The notes beneath the pieces were generated by a model that saw nothing but the letters and a program-made list of their open reading frames with translations, was not told the origin of the DNA and ran no database searches. Made by a program: the position numbers and the translations under genes. 64,000 bases of DNA, from assembly GCF_018449655.1 (NCBI RefSeq), contig NZ_JAAVUX010000002.1, positions 372,001 through 436,000 on the forward strand. The letters run 5' to 3'. Positions 53,310 to 62,254 of this stretch are shown here, piece after piece (the stretch's first letter is position 1; every line of letters begins with the position of its first letter). This DNA is from Pseudomonas sp. dw_358. GTDB lineage: Bacteria > Pseudomonadota > Gammaproteobacteria > Pseudomonadales > Pseudomonadaceae.

Positions 53310-53352
53310 CTCCTCCTTAGCAAGTCTGCAAACCTAAAGCCAGGAGCTGCCA

Positions 53353-53631
53353 ATGAACTTCCTTCAAGAAAAATTCGCATCCGTTTTCGCCGAATACGAA
53401 GTGGTCACTCAGCCGCGCCCGGATGGTGCTGTCCTGCTGACATTGCGTGACGGTGAAGGCAAACAGATCCGCCGCTCCATTTCCTACGCGCAGTTGAACA
53501 CCCCTGAGCAATTGTCATGGGTCATCAGCGCCATTCGCCGCGACCTCGCCGGTCAAGCCAGCGAACTGCCGGCTATCAGCCTGCTGCAAAGCCAGAACCG
53601 TTTCGCCCTGCCGACCTACCATTCGGCCTGA
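53353..53631 (+). CDS. DUF3509 protein
   Basis: Small soluble protein of 92 residues of the Pseudomonas-typical DUF3509 family: an N-terminal amphipathic start 'MNFLQEKFASVFAEYEVV', then 'RPDGAVLLTLRD' and 'SYAQLNTPEQLSWVISAIRR'. Its function is unknown. It is monocistronic and preceded by a near-consensus sigma-54 promoter, so its expression should depend on RpoN and an activator. Confidence 0.85.
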   Translation: MNFLQEKFASVFAEYEVVTQPRPDGAVLLTLRDGEGKQIRRSISYAQLNTPEQLSWVISAIRRDLAGQASELPAISLLQSQNRFALPTYHSA

Positions 53632-53715
53632 TCGTCAAGTAAATGATTGTGGGGTCAAACGGCCCCACTCAGCCTTTCCTGCCTGTACCCTCTGACCGCC
53701 TTACCTGATCGCAGT

Positions 53716-54261
53716 TCAGTCTTCCAGCCGTGGAAAACCGCTGGCGATTTCCTCTCCGGTGAATGTCAGCACAGCCCCTTCGACACTTTCGCCCAGGCGA
53801 AGGGTCACGAAGTTCGGCGCTTCTCCCATGTCCAGCCAATGGGCAACCCCTGCCGGTATCACGATAAGGTCGTGCTTTTCGCACAGAACCGCGTAGACGT
53901 ATTTGTCGATGTGCAGGGAAAACAGCCCGCGCCCGCTGATGAAAAACCGCGCTCGATCCTCGTTGAGTCGATGCTCGCCCAGTAACCGATCAGGGCGCTC
54001 GGCCGCGTCCACCGGCAAGCGGCTGGAGCGCGCCACCTTGACGGTTTGGTAACCGCGTTCGGTCATCAGTCGATCGACTGGCTGCTGATAGGCGGTGATC
54101 ATCTGCGAGTCGCTACTGTCTTGGCTGATGACCGCATCGGTCTGCCATTGGGCAAATTGCACACCGTGGACCGCCAGGGTCGAATTGATGTCCTCGGCGT
54201 GGGTCAGGATCTTGTTCGGCAGCTCGGGGCTCGACTCGTGGTAAACCGTCAAGATGCTCAT
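53716..54261 (-). CDS. Acireductone dioxygenase-like cupin with altered metal site
   Basis: Cupin of 181 residues, the usual length for acireductone dioxygenase (MtnD) of the methionine salvage pathway. Flanking family motifs such as 'RFFISGRGLF' and 'VIPAGVAHWLDMG' are kept. The metal-binding motif, H-x-H-x3-E in active enzymes, reads His97, Leu99 and Arg103 here; only His97 and His141 of the four ligands remain. It overlaps the MFS gene by 4 bases and is not accompanied by mtnB or mtnC. It is probably a paralogue with another role, or inactive. Confidence 0.8.
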   Translation of the reverse strand: MSILTVYHESSPELPNKILTHAEDINSTLAVHGVQFAQWQTDAVISQDSSDSQMITAYQQPVDRLMTERGYQTVKVARSSRLPVDAAERPDRLLGEHRLNEDRARFFISGRGLFSLHIDKYVYAVLCEKHDLIVIPAGVAHWLDMGEAPNFVTLRLGESVEGAVLTFTGEEIASGFPRLED

Positions 54262-55406
54262 AAGGCCGTCCTCTGTGAGGTGAAATACAGGATGATTGCT
54301 GCGATCAAGGCGACGACGCTGGCAATACCGAAGGTCAGGCTTGGGCCCAGGGTGTGCCAACTGTAACCGGAATAAAGCGCGCCCACGGCACCACCGGTGC
54401 CGGACAGCGCGGCGTAGAGAGCTTGGCCCTGGCCTTGTTCACGGCTGCCGAAACTGCGCTGGACGTAGGCAATGGCCGAGGCATGGAAGCTGGCAAAGGT
54501 TGCCGCGTGGAGAATCTGGGCAAACAACAGCAGGCCGAGGTACTGGGCAAAACTGCCTAGCACAACCCAGCGCAGCGCCGCCAGCAGGAAGCTGCCGATC
54601 AGCACCTGGCGCACGGTAAAGCGGGCCAGCATCCGGCCCATGACCATGAACATCAGCACTTCGGCCACCACACCCAACGCCCACAACAGGCCGATCACCC
54701 CCCGGCTGTAGCCGACCTGATCAAGGTGCAGGGTCAGAAACGTGTTATAGGGGCCATGGCTGATCTGCATCAGCGCCACGCAGACAAAGAACACCAGCAC
54801 TTCGCGGCGCCTCAACTGACGCAGGAAGCCCTCCCCCACTCCCTTTTCCGCGTGCTCCACGGGCTGGGCATTGGGCACCCAGCAGCTGGCCACGACGATC
54901 CCGGCCATGATGAGCAGCACGCCATAGGGGTACAGGTCCAGAGTCTGCCATTCGAACAGACGACCCAACCCCACCACGGCCAGAATGAAACCGATGGAGC
55001 CCCACAGGCGGATCTGGCTGTAACGGGCGGTTTGCCCCTTGAGGTGCGCCAGGGTCAGGGTTTCCGCCTGGGGCAGCACCGCGTGCCAGAAAAACGCGTG
55101 CAGGGCCATGACCATGGCCAGCCACGCATAGGATTTTGCGAAGAAGATCAACGAAAATGTCAGCAAGGTGCAAACCGCGCCGACCCGCACGATCGTCAGG
55201 CGTCGGCCGGTGACATCACCCAGCCAGCCCCACAGGTTGGGAGCCACGCAGCGCATGAGCATGGGGATGGCCACCAGTTCGCCAATGCGCGCGCTGGCGA
55301 ACCCCAGGTGATCGAAATACAGCGCCAGGTACGGCGCGGTGGCCCCCAGCAGGGCGAAATAGCACAGGTAGAAACTGGACAGCCGCCAGTAAGGCAGCGG
55401 CGCCAT
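54258..55406 (-). CDS. MFS transporter, HcaT/3-phenylpropionate permease-like
   Basis: Inner-membrane transporter of 382 residues with twelve predicted spans. The N-terminus 'PYWRLSSFYLCYFALLGATA' and the loop 'LWGWLGDVTGRRL' resemble the HcaT/LacY-type group. It starts 2 bases downstream of the aroC stop and overlaps the dioxygenase-like gene by 4 bases, so the three genes are likely co-transcribed. The substrate is unknown. Confidence 0.87.
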   Translation of the reverse strand: MAPLPYWRLSSFYLCYFALLGATAPYLALYFDHLGFASARIGELVAIPMLMRCVAPNLWGWLGDVTGRRLTIVRVGAVCTLLTFSLIFFAKSYAWLAMVMALHAFFWHAVLPQAETLTLAHLKGQTARYSQIRLWGSIGFILAVVGLGRLFEWQTLDLYPYGVLLIMAGIVVASCWVPNAQPVEHAEKGVGEGFLRQLRRREVLVFFVCVALMQISHGPYNTFLTLHLDQVGYSRGVIGLLWALGVVAEVLMFMVMGRMLARFTVRQVLIGSFLLAALRWVVLGSFAQYLGLLLFAQILHAATFASFHASAIAYVQRSFGSREQGQGQALYAALSGTGGAVGALYSGYSWHTLGPSLTFGIASVVALIAAIILYFTSQRTAL

Positions 55407-55408
55407 GC

Positions 55409-56500
55409 CTACAGCTGGCCCAACACCGGCGTCTGCACCTGGACGTGCGCGTTCTGCCCACGATGGCGCAGGAAATGGTCCATCAGCACGATGGCCATCA
55501 TGGCTTCGGCAATGGGCGTGGCACGAATGCCGACACAGGGGTCATGGCGTCCCTTGGTAATGACATCCACAGGCTGTCCATTGATATCAATGGAGCGCCC
55601 CGGGGTGGTGATGCTCGACGTCGGCTTGAGCGCCAGATGCGCAACGATGGGCTGGCCCGAGGAAATACCACCCAGCACGCCGCCGGCATGGTTGCTGAGA
55701 AAGCCTTCGGGGGTCATTTCGTCACGGTGCTCGGTACCTCGCTGGGCGACACAGGCAAAGCCGGCGCCGATTTCCACACCCTTGACCGCATTGATGCTCA
55801 TCAAGGCATGGGCCAGGTCGGCGTCCAGGCGGTCGAAGATCGGCTCGCCCAGGCCCGGCAGCACGCCTTCGGCAACCACGGTGATTTTCGCCCCGACGGA
55901 ATCCTGATCGCGGCGCAACTGGTCCATGTAGGCTTCGAGCTCTGGCACCTTGTCCGGGTCAGGGCTGAAGAAAGCATTGTCTTCGACACTCTCCCAGGTC
56001 TTGAACGGGATCTGGATAGGGCCCAACTGGCTCATGTAACCGCGCACGACAATGCCGTGACTGGCGAGGAATTTCTTGGCAATGGCCCCGGCCGCCACGC
56101 GCATGGCGGTTTCCCGCGCCGAGCTGCGACCACCACCGCGGTAGTCACGCTCGCCATACTTGTGGTGGTAGGTATAGTCGGCGTGGGCCGGGCGGAACAG
56201 GTCCTTGATGGCCGAGTAGTCCTTGGACTTCTGGTCGGTGTTGCGAATCAACAGGCCAATGGAGGTGCCGGTGGTGCGGCCCTCGAAGACGCCGGAGAGG
56301 ATTTCCACCTCGTCCGGTTCCTGGCGTTGGGTGGTGTGGCGGCTGGTGCCCGGCTTGCGCCGGTCCAGGTCACGCTGCAGGTCGGCCAGGCTGATTTCCA
56401 CGCCCGGCGGGCAGCCGTCGACGATGGCCACCAGCGCCGGCCCATGGCTTTCGCCAGCGGTAGTGACGGTGAACAGCTTGCCAAAGGTATTGCCGGACAT
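55409..56500 (-). CDS. aroC: Chorismate synthase
   Basis: Last enzyme of the shikimate pathway, converting 5-enolpyruvylshikimate 3-phosphate to chorismate with reduced FMN; 363 residues. The signatures '[18 protein letters not shown]', '[20 protein letters not shown]' and '[16 protein letters not shown]' are all present. It is the first gene of a tight cluster with an MFS transporter and a dioxygenase-like protein. Confidence 0.97.
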   Translation of the reverse strand: MSGNTFGKLFTVTTAGESHGPALVAIVDGCPPGVEISLADLQRDLDRRKPGTSRHTTQRQEPDEVEILSGVFEGRTTGTSIGLLIRNTDQKSKDYSAIKDLFRPAHADYTYHHKYGERDYRGGGRSSARETAMRVAAGAIAKKFLASHGIVVRGYMSQLGPIQIPFKTWESVEDNAFFSPDPDKVPELEAYMDQLRRDQDSVGAKITVVAEGVLPGLGEPIFDRLDADLAHALMSINAVKGVEIGAGFACVAQRGTEHRDEMTPEGFLSNHAGGVLGGISSGQPIVAHLALKPTSSITTPGRSIDINGQPVDVITKGRHDPCVGIRATPIAEAMMAIVLMDHFLRHRGQNAHVQVQTPVLGQL

Positions 56501-56636
56501 GCAGGACGCTCCGCGAATTCAGCCAAATCGATCAAGGCCGAACAGTATACGCGGGCTATCCGGTGACTTCATCTTTCAGGACCGAACCAAGCGTTATTGT
56601 GCCAGTCGAAATGGCACCTTACTGGATACTGGCGTG

Positions 56637-57608
56637 ATGATGTTACGTGTGATGTTCTTGGCTTTCAGCCTTCTGATCAGCTCGTTGATGGCCAACCTGG
56701 CCCAGGCCGCACAGCCGGTGCTGCAACGTCCTGTCGACCTGCTGGTGGATAACGGCGCCGGGCAGCTGCATGGCACCTTGCTGCTGCCCAGCGCCTCCCA
56801 CCCGGTGCCGGTGGTGTTGATCATCGCCGGTTCGGGACCGACCGACCGTGATGGCAACAACCCCGACGGCGGCCGCACCGACAGCCTCAAGCGCCTGGCC
56901 ACTCTGCTGGCGCGCAACGGCATTGCCAGCGTGCGCTACGACAAGCGCGGGGTGGCCAGCGGCACTGCCGTCACACCCGATGAACGCAACCTGAGCCTGG
57001 ATGGCTACGTCAATGATGCCGTCAACTGGGCCCATCAGCTCAAGCAGGACCCGCGTTTCGGCCGCCTGGTTCTGCTGGGGCACAGCGAGGGCGCGCTGGT
57101 TGCCACCCTCGCCGCGCCGGCAGCTGGGGCCGATGCGGTGATTTCCCTGGCGGGTAGCGGCCGTCCTATCGATCAGGTCTTGCGCGAGCAGATCCGCGAA
57201 CAGCTGCCACCGCCGTTGGTGGTGCGCAGCGACCAGATCATCGACCGGCTCAAGGCCGGGCAATACGACACCGATGTGCCACCGGCGCTGCAAGTGGTGT
57301 TTCGGCCCAGCGTGCAACCCTACCTGGTGTCCCTGCTACGCCAAGACCCGGCGGCTGCCTTCGCCCGTCTCAAAGTCCCCGCCCTGATCGTGCAAGGGCG
57401 CAACGACATCCAGGTCAGCGTCGCCGACGCCGACGCCCTCAAAGCCGCCAAGCCGAATGCGAAGCTGGTGTTGATCGACGGCATGAACCACGTCATGCGC
57501 ATTGTGCCCCGGGACCGGGCGGCACAGATCGCGTCCTACCAGAACCCGGACCTGCCGCTGGCCGATGAACTGGGACGGGTGGTGGTGGGGTTTATCAAGG
57601 GATTGTGA
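56637..57608 (+). CDS. Periplasmic alpha/beta hydrolase
   Basis: Alpha/beta hydrolase of 323 residues with an N-terminal signal peptide (about residues 1-24, ending 'LAQAA'). The nucleophile Ser lies in 'LLGHSEGALVA', the oxyanion region in 'IAGSGPTDRDGNN' and the catalytic His near the end in 'DGMNHVMR'. It probably acts on esters or peptides in the periplasm. Two adjacent ATG codons are possible starts; the open frame upstream lies within the aroC region on the other strand. A REPIN follows the stop. Confidence 0.85.
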   Translation: MMLRVMFLAFSLLISSLMANLAQAAQPVLQRPVDLLVDNGAGQLHGTLLLPSASHPVPVVLIIAGSGPTDRDGNNPDGGRTDSLKRLATLLARNGIASVRYDKRGVASGTAVTPDERNLSLDGYVNDAVNWAHQLKQDPRFGRLVLLGHSEGALVATLAAPAAGADAVISLAGSGRPIDQVLREQIREQLPPPLVVRSDQIIDRLKAGQYDTDVPPALQVVFRPSVQPYLVSLLRQDPAAAFARLKVPALIVQGRNDIQVSVADADALKAAKPNAKLVLIDGMNHVMRIVPRDRAAQIASYQNPDLPLADELGRVVVGFIKGL

Positions 57609-57611
57609 GGC

Positions 57612-57674
57612 GCCGTTCCCGAGCAAGCTCGGTCCTGCAGGGGCATGTAGGACCCAGCTTGCTCGGGAACCGGC
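57612..57674. repeat. REPIN after the alpha/beta hydrolase gene
   Basis: GCCGTTCCCGAGCAAGCTCG and its near-perfect inverted partner (AGCTTGCTCGGGAACCGGC) are separated by about 20 bases. Its right edge coincides with the last codon of the RAYT fragment at 57675. Confidence 0.85.
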
Positions 57675-57863
57675 CTATACCCACGCGAGCGAGCACGCAT
57701 GACCATCCGCTTGTTCTTGCGCCATTTCTCGAACAACCAGACGGCCCAATTGCACGTCGGTAAACGTGGGATGGCGATGAAAGGTTGTCGTTGTAACCAG
57801 ATAAATCCGGCCTATTTCTGAAACGCGGCCGATGCGCGTGTTGCGACCGTGGTAGATGGGCAT
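57675..57863 (-). pseudogene. Truncated REP-associated tyrosine transposase (RAYT) fragment
   Basis: The 62-codon frame reads like the N-terminus of RAYT proteins: 'RVSEIGRIYLVTTTTFHRHP' followed by 'FTDVQLGRLVVREM' and 'ACSLAWV'. Complete proteins continue from this point with the catalytic histidine motif (typically VMPDHLHW). Here a TAG codon at the edge of a REPIN ends the frame, so the catalytic domain is missing. It is a non-functional remnant, lying between two REP elements. Confidence 0.7.
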
Positions 57864-57957
57864 GTCCGGTGCCTCGATTCTGATGGTCGCCTATTTTAGA
57901 ACCCGATTCAGACCCCTATGAAAATCATCCATAACAGGATTTTGCGCCCCGCTCTGC

Positions 57958-57982
57958 CTGGAACCGAGCTTGCTCGGGAACA
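57958..57982. repeat. Single REP element
   Basis: GGAACCGAGCTTGCTCGGGAAC, the same core as the REPIN at 57612, located beyond the 5' end of the RAYT fragment. Confidence 0.75.
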
Positions 57983-58049
57983 ATCCACACCCCTGCCTAA
58001 GGTCCTGCGTACCTTGGCCGATACATTGGCGTGAACGAGGATCGCCCCG

Positions 58050-58856
58050 ATGATTGAAGCCACTGAACGAGAAGAATCTGCCGCGGACCAGCCCGAGGCC
58101 GAGCAGGCGCCGCCCAAGCCGGAAATGCCGTGGGGGGATGTGCTTCCCGATCATTTCCGCATGTTGCGCCTGGTGCCGCAACCCACCGATCGCGCCACTG
58201 GCCTGCGGCCACTGCGCTTTGTGCAGTTTGCTCGCGTCGAGAAACACAGCATCGAACGCAGCCTGCTGCGCATGGAGATCGCGCTGCCGGGGCAGCGCCT
58301 GAACAAGGAAAAGAACCGCCTCGACGTGTGGGCCGATCACAAGACCCACATTGTCAGTTTCCAGCCCGACAGCGGGCTGCAACTGGAACCGGCCAATCGC
58401 GGCCTGGGGCGCTTCATGATTGCTCAGGCGGTGGCCTGGGCTCAACGGCGCTGGAGCGCCTACCAGATCGAAAGCACCGCCCTGGCCAGCAAGGATGGGC
58501 TCAACGAAGACACCCGCCTGCGCCGGGACAACGTGCTCAAGGCGCATGGCTTCGAGGTTCAGTACGCTGACCCGCAGCACCTCAAGGGCAATTTCAAGCA
58601 GGTGCCGGTGGGCGCCCTCAAGCCGGAATGGAACGGCGAGAAGGTGCAGATCGTCGAGATCCTCGAAGCGAGCAACATGTTGCAGGTCGCCGAACAGAAC
58701 CTGCAGGACATGGAGAACAAGCTGCGCCAGCAAGAGCAGAACATCGGCAAGTACAAGCGCGATGACAGCAGCCTGCGCTTTACCATTGCCTGCCTGGTGA
58801 CCTTTGCCGTGTTTCAGGCCGGGTTGTTGATCTGGATGGCCACGCACCATCGTTGA
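58050..58856 (+). CDS. Tail-anchored protein with GNAT-like central region
   Basis: I do not recognise a named family. The 268-residue product has an acidic, Pro-rich start and a central part resembling an acetyltransferase fold ('GLGRFMIAQAVAWAQRRW', then 'RRDNVLKAHGFEV', the usual end of GNAT domains). A coiled coil follows (about 205-240, 'LQDMENKLRQQEQNIGKYKR') and a single C-terminal membrane span (about 245-265). Acetyl-CoA binding is an inference. It is convergent with prmB. Confidence 0.7.
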   Translation: MIEATEREESAADQPEAEQAPPKPEMPWGDVLPDHFRMLRLVPQPTDRATGLRPLRFVQFARVEKHSIERSLLRMEIALPGQRLNKEKNRLDVWADHKTHIVSFQPDSGLQLEPANRGLGRFMIAQAVAWAQRRWSAYQIESTALASKDGLNEDTRLRRDNVLKAHGFEVQYADPQHLKGNFKQVPVGALKPEWNGEKVQIVEILEASNMLQVAEQNLQDMENKLRQQEQNIGKYKRDDSSLRFTIACLVTFAVFQAGLLIWMATHHR

Positions 58857-58877
58857 AGGTGCGTGGCGTGTGCGGCG

Positions 58878-59786
58878 TCAGATGCGCTCGGCAAACACAG
58901 CCTGGTGCGCCCGGCACTGCTCGGCCGTGAGCATGAACACGCCGTGTCCGCCCCGCTCGAAGTCCAGCCACGCAAAATCCACTTCGGGGTACAGGGCCTC
59001 GACGTGCACCTGGCTGTTGCCCACCTCGACGATCAGCAGGCCCTTGTCGGTCAGGTGATCCGCCGCCTCGGCCAGCATGCGCCGCACCAGATTCAACCCA
59101 TCGTCGCCACAGGCCAGGCCCAGCTCGGGTTCGTGCTGATACTCAGCCGGCATGTCGGCGAAATCCTCGGCATCGACATAGGGCGGGTTGGACACGATCA
59201 AGTCGAAACGCTGCCCCGGCAAGCCATCGAAACCATCACCCTGGACGCTGTACACGCGGTCTTCCACGCCGTGCCGCTCGATGTTCTGATTAGCCACTTC
59301 AAGCGCTTCGAAGGACAGATCGGCCAGCGCCACTTCAGCCTCGGGGAATACATCGGCGCACGCAATACCGATGCAGCCAGAACCTGTGCACAGATCCAGG
59401 ACCCGTGCGGGCGGTTGCGCCAGCCAGGGCTCGAAACGTTTTTCGATCAGCTCGCCAATGGGCGAACGCGGTACCAGCACGCGTTCGTCAACAATGAACG
59501 ACATGCCGCAGAACCATGCCTCGCCCACCAGATAGGCCGCTGGCACGCGTTCCTCGATCCGCCGTTGCAAAAGATGTCGCACGTGCACGATTTCGTCTTC
59601 TTCCAGACGGCAGTCCAGGTAGCTGTCGGCAATTTCCCAAGGCAGGTTCAGCGCGCCCAGCACCAGCAGGCGGGCTTCGTCCCAGGCATTGTCGGTGCCA
59701 TGGCCAAAAAACAGGTCTTCCCCGTGGAAACGGCTGACAGCCCAACGGATATGGTCGCGCAGGGTGCGCAGGCGGGAAGTGATCAC
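58878..59786 (-). CDS. prmB: Ribosomal protein L3 glutamine methyltransferase PrmB
   Basis: SAM-dependent methyltransferase of 302 residues that methylates a glutamine in ribosomal protein L3. The SAM loop '[14 protein letters not shown]' and the catalytic '[15 protein letters not shown]' motif are intact, and the N-terminal helical domain is of normal length. The start is GTG, supported by GAGGAG 6 bases upstream. It is divergent from an isochorismatase-like gene. Confidence 0.93.
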   Translation of the reverse strand: MITSRLRTLRDHIRWAVSRFHGEDLFFGHGTDNAWDEARLLVLGALNLPWEIADSYLDCRLEEDEIVHVRHLLQRRIEERVPAAYLVGEAWFCGMSFIVDERVLVPRSPIGELIEKRFEPWLAQPPARVLDLCTGSGCIGIACADVFPEAEVALADLSFEALEVANQNIERHGVEDRVYSVQGDGFDGLPGQRFDLIVSNPPYVDAEDFADMPAEYQHEPELGLACGDDGLNLVRRMLAEAADHLTDKGLLIVEVGNSQVHVEALYPEVDFAWLDFERGGHGVFMLTAEQCRAHQAVFAERI

Positions 59787-59941
59787 TTTGAGCTCCTCGA
59801 AAAACGATCGGCGATTCTACCAGCAAGGTCTGTCGCCGTGGTTTGGGGCAAGGGCATTTTCAGCTTATGCACACCCAGCGATTCACATAAAGGCTCCAGC
59901 AGAGGAGAATGCATGAAAAGCCCTACCCAAAGGAGCCCCCG

Positions 59942-60532
59942 ATGTCCGCTTTGAAGACGATGTTCCAACTCAGTGGCCGTGGTTACCCACCGGCCCATCT
60001 TGCCCATGCCACCCTGATCATCATCGATGCGCAAAAGGAATACCTGTCGGGCCCCTTGGCGCTCTCGGGCATGGACGAGGCTGTGGCCAACATCGCCAGA
60101 CTCAGCGCTGCCGCCCGTGCCATCGGCCGTCCGGTGGTGCATATTCGCCACCTGGGCACCGTAGGCGGTCTGTTCGACCCCCAAGGCGAGCGCGGCGAGT
60201 TCATCAACGAACTGCGCCCCGAAGGCGACGAGCCGGTGGTCGAGAAACGCCTGCCCAACGCCTTCAACGGCACCGGTCTGGACAGCCTGTTACAGGGCCT
60301 GGGTCATCTGGACCTGATCGTCTGCGGCTTCATGAGCCACTCCAGCGTCAGCACCACCGTGCGTGCGGCCAAGGACTACGGCTACCGCTGTACCCTGGTG
60401 CGGGACGCCTGCGCCACCCGCGACCTGCCCAATGGCAGCGGTGTGCTCAGCGCTGCCCATGTGCACGAAACGGAAATGGCCATCATGGCCGACAACTTCG
60501 CTTCCGTGGCGCTGACCGCTGACCTTATCTGA
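59942..60532 (+). CDS. Isochorismatase-family cysteine hydrolase-like protein with Cys replaced by Ser
   Basis: Isochorismatase-fold protein of 196 residues, about the family's usual length. The catalytic Asp29 ('IIIDAQKEY') and Lys102 ('VVEKRLPNAF') are present. The loop that normally reads GF-M-[ST]-H-M-CV has 'GFMSHSSVSTT', so the nucleophile position is Ser135. The rest of the fold is well preserved, arguing against random decay. AAGGAG precedes the ATG. Substrate is unknown. Confidence 0.85.
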   Translation: MSALKTMFQLSGRGYPPAHLAHATLIIIDAQKEYLSGPLALSGMDEAVANIARLSAAARAIGRPVVHIRHLGTVGGLFDPQGERGEFINELRPEGDEPVVEKRLPNAFNGTGLDSLLQGLGHLDLIVCGFMSHSSVSTTVRAAKDYGYRCTLVRDACATRDLPNGSGVLSAAHVHETEMAIMADNFASVALTADLI

Positions 60533-60670
60533 AGCCTGTCCGGCCCCGAACGCCGGATTCCATCACGGACAATTGCGCCGTTCCCGGAACCGTATGGCCC
60601 GGGACGAGTCGAACGCCCCTGATCCATCAATCACGCGTCCACTGACGAAATGTCCATTTGAGGAATCGGA

Positions 60671-60991
60671 ATGAAGTCATCCGATGGTTTCAACCCTCGG
60701 CGCCTGCGCCCGAGAGGCCAGCGCAACTGGGGCGCCCGCCTGGGTGCAGTGCTGGCGGCGGTGCTGGCCATGCTCGGCATTCTGCTGACCCTCGCCGGCC
60801 TGGCCACATTGGTCGGGCATCCGCCCCAGGCCACGGGTATGGACCTGTCCACCACCGGTGCCATCGTGCTGGCCGTGGGCGGGCTGATGGTGCTGTATCT
60901 CGGCGTGCTGTTCTGGCGCCTCTGCCGGCGGCGCATGCGCCGGGGTGGCGCGCTGGACATGTCGCCGCACCTGATGAGAAAGCACGATTGA
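60671..60991 (+). CDS. Small two-span membrane protein of unknown function
   Basis: I do not recognise a family. The 106-residue product has a basic N-terminus, two hydrophobic segments (about residues 26-48 and 62-84) and an Arg-rich cytoplasmic end ('RLCRRRMRRGG'), implying both ends lie in the cytoplasm. GAGGAAT precedes the ATG. It is followed at 62 bases by the Smr gene. Confidence 0.65.
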   Translation: MKSSDGFNPRRLRPRGQRNWGARLGAVLAAVLAMLGILLTLAGLATLVGHPPQATGMDLSTTGAIVLAVGGLMVLYLGVLFWRLCRRRMRRGGALDMSPHLMRKHD

Positions 60992-61052
60992 ACGGTCGGC
61001 TACCCCCTCCATAGAGCGAGTCGGATAGAATGGGCGCCTACGGAGGCTCGCC

Positions 61053-61610
61053 ATGCAAGACGAAGATTTTTCCCTGTTCACCCAAGAGATGCGCGGGGTC
61101 AAGCCGATCAAGCACGACCGCGCCGACACCGGCAAAGCGAAAGTCGATCGCAAGAACCTGAAAACCCTGCGCCAGGCGGCCACCGTACGTCAGGGCGAAA
61201 CCCTGGTGGACGGCCTGTCCGATCAGTTCGTCATCGACGTCGGCCCTGAAGACGACCTGCACTGGGCCCGCGATGGTGTTCAGGAAAGCCAGATGCGCAA
61301 GCTCAAGATCGGCCAGATCCCCTTCGAAGGCAGTCTCGACCTGCATGGCATGAGCGTGGAGAAGGCTCGGGAAACCCTCTGGGCCTTTCTTGCCGAGGCC
61401 ACGAAGCTGGAAATCCGCTGCGCGCGCGTCACCCATGGCAAGGCCGTGCGCCTGGACGGCAAGCGCCCGATGATCAAGAGCCACGTCAACACCTGGTTGC
61501 GCCAGCATGCGCAAGTGCTGGGTTTTACCTCCTGCCAGCCCCGCCATGGCGGCGCGGGCGCTGTGTATGTGATGCTCAAACGCACCATGCTGGAAGGGCG
61601 CGACGAATAG
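61053..61610 (+). CDS. Smr-domain protein
   Basis: Protein of 185 residues with a C-terminal Smr domain, found in stand-alone form in Proteobacteria and linked to nucleic-acid nicking or ribosome rescue. Conserved motifs are 'SLDLHGMSVEKARETL' (about residues 92-107), 'RVTHGKA' and 'RHGGAGAVYVML'. The N-terminal 85 residues are charged and probably disordered. It is followed by folE. Confidence 0.9.
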   Translation: MQDEDFSLFTQEMRGVKPIKHDRADTGKAKVDRKNLKTLRQAATVRQGETLVDGLSDQFVIDVGPEDDLHWARDGVQESQMRKLKIGQIPFEGSLDLHGMSVEKARETLWAFLAEATKLEIRCARVTHGKAVRLDGKRPMIKSHVNTWLRQHAQVLGFTSCQPRHGGAGAVYVMLKRTMLEGRDE

Positions 61611-61679
61611 ACACATCTTGCCTCCGGGCGTGCGTGGCCGTACCCTTCGCCTCTGCAAAAAATCCCTACAGGTCAATCC

Positions 61680-62225
61680 ATGTCCCTGGAACAGAATTAC
61701 ACGGCCATCCTCGGCCAGCTCGGCGAGGACGTCTCTCGCGAAGGCCTGCTCGATACGCCCAAGCGCGCCGCCAAGGCCATGCAATACCTGACGCGTGGCT
61801 ACCAGCAAACCCTGGAAGAAGTTACCAACGGTGCCTTGTTCACCTCCGACGCCAGCGAGATGGTGATGGTCAAGGACATCGAGCTCTATTCGATGTGCGA
61901 ACACCACATGCTGCCGTTCATCGGCAAGGCACACGTGGCCTACATCCCCGACGGCAGAGTGCTGGGCCTGTCCAAGGTTGCGCGTATCGTCGACATGTAC
62001 GCCCGCCGCCTGCAGATCCAGGAAAACCTCGGCCGCCAGATCGCCGAAGCGATCCAGACCGTGACCGGCGCCCTGGGCGTGGCCGTGGTGATCGAAGCCA
62101 AGCACATGTGCATGATGATGCGCGGCGTCGAGAAGCAGAACTCCTCGATGATCACCTCGGTGATGCTTGGCGAATTCCGCGAAAACGCCTCGACTCGTGG
62201 CGAATTCCTCAGTCTGATCAAGTAA
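61680..62225 (+). CDS. folE: GTP cyclohydrolase I
   Basis: First enzyme of folate synthesis, converting GTP to dihydroneopterin triphosphate; 181 residues. Zinc ligands are in '[18 protein letters not shown]' and in the later Cys of 'HMCMMMRGV'; 'GLSKVARIV' is also typical. Pseudomonads often carry more than one folE, so redundancy is possible. A glutaredoxin-like gene follows 29 bases later. Confidence 0.96.
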   Translation: MSLEQNYTAILGQLGEDVSREGLLDTPKRAAKAMQYLTRGYQQTLEEVTNGALFTSDASEMVMVKDIELYSMCEHHMLPFIGKAHVAYIPDGRVLGLSKVARIVDMYARRLQIQENLGRQIAEAIQTVTGALGVAVVIEAKHMCMMMRGVEKQNSSMITSVMLGEFRENASTRGEFLSLIK

Positions 62226-62254
62226 CCCTTGATCCCCCAGCAAAGGCCTGCCCC

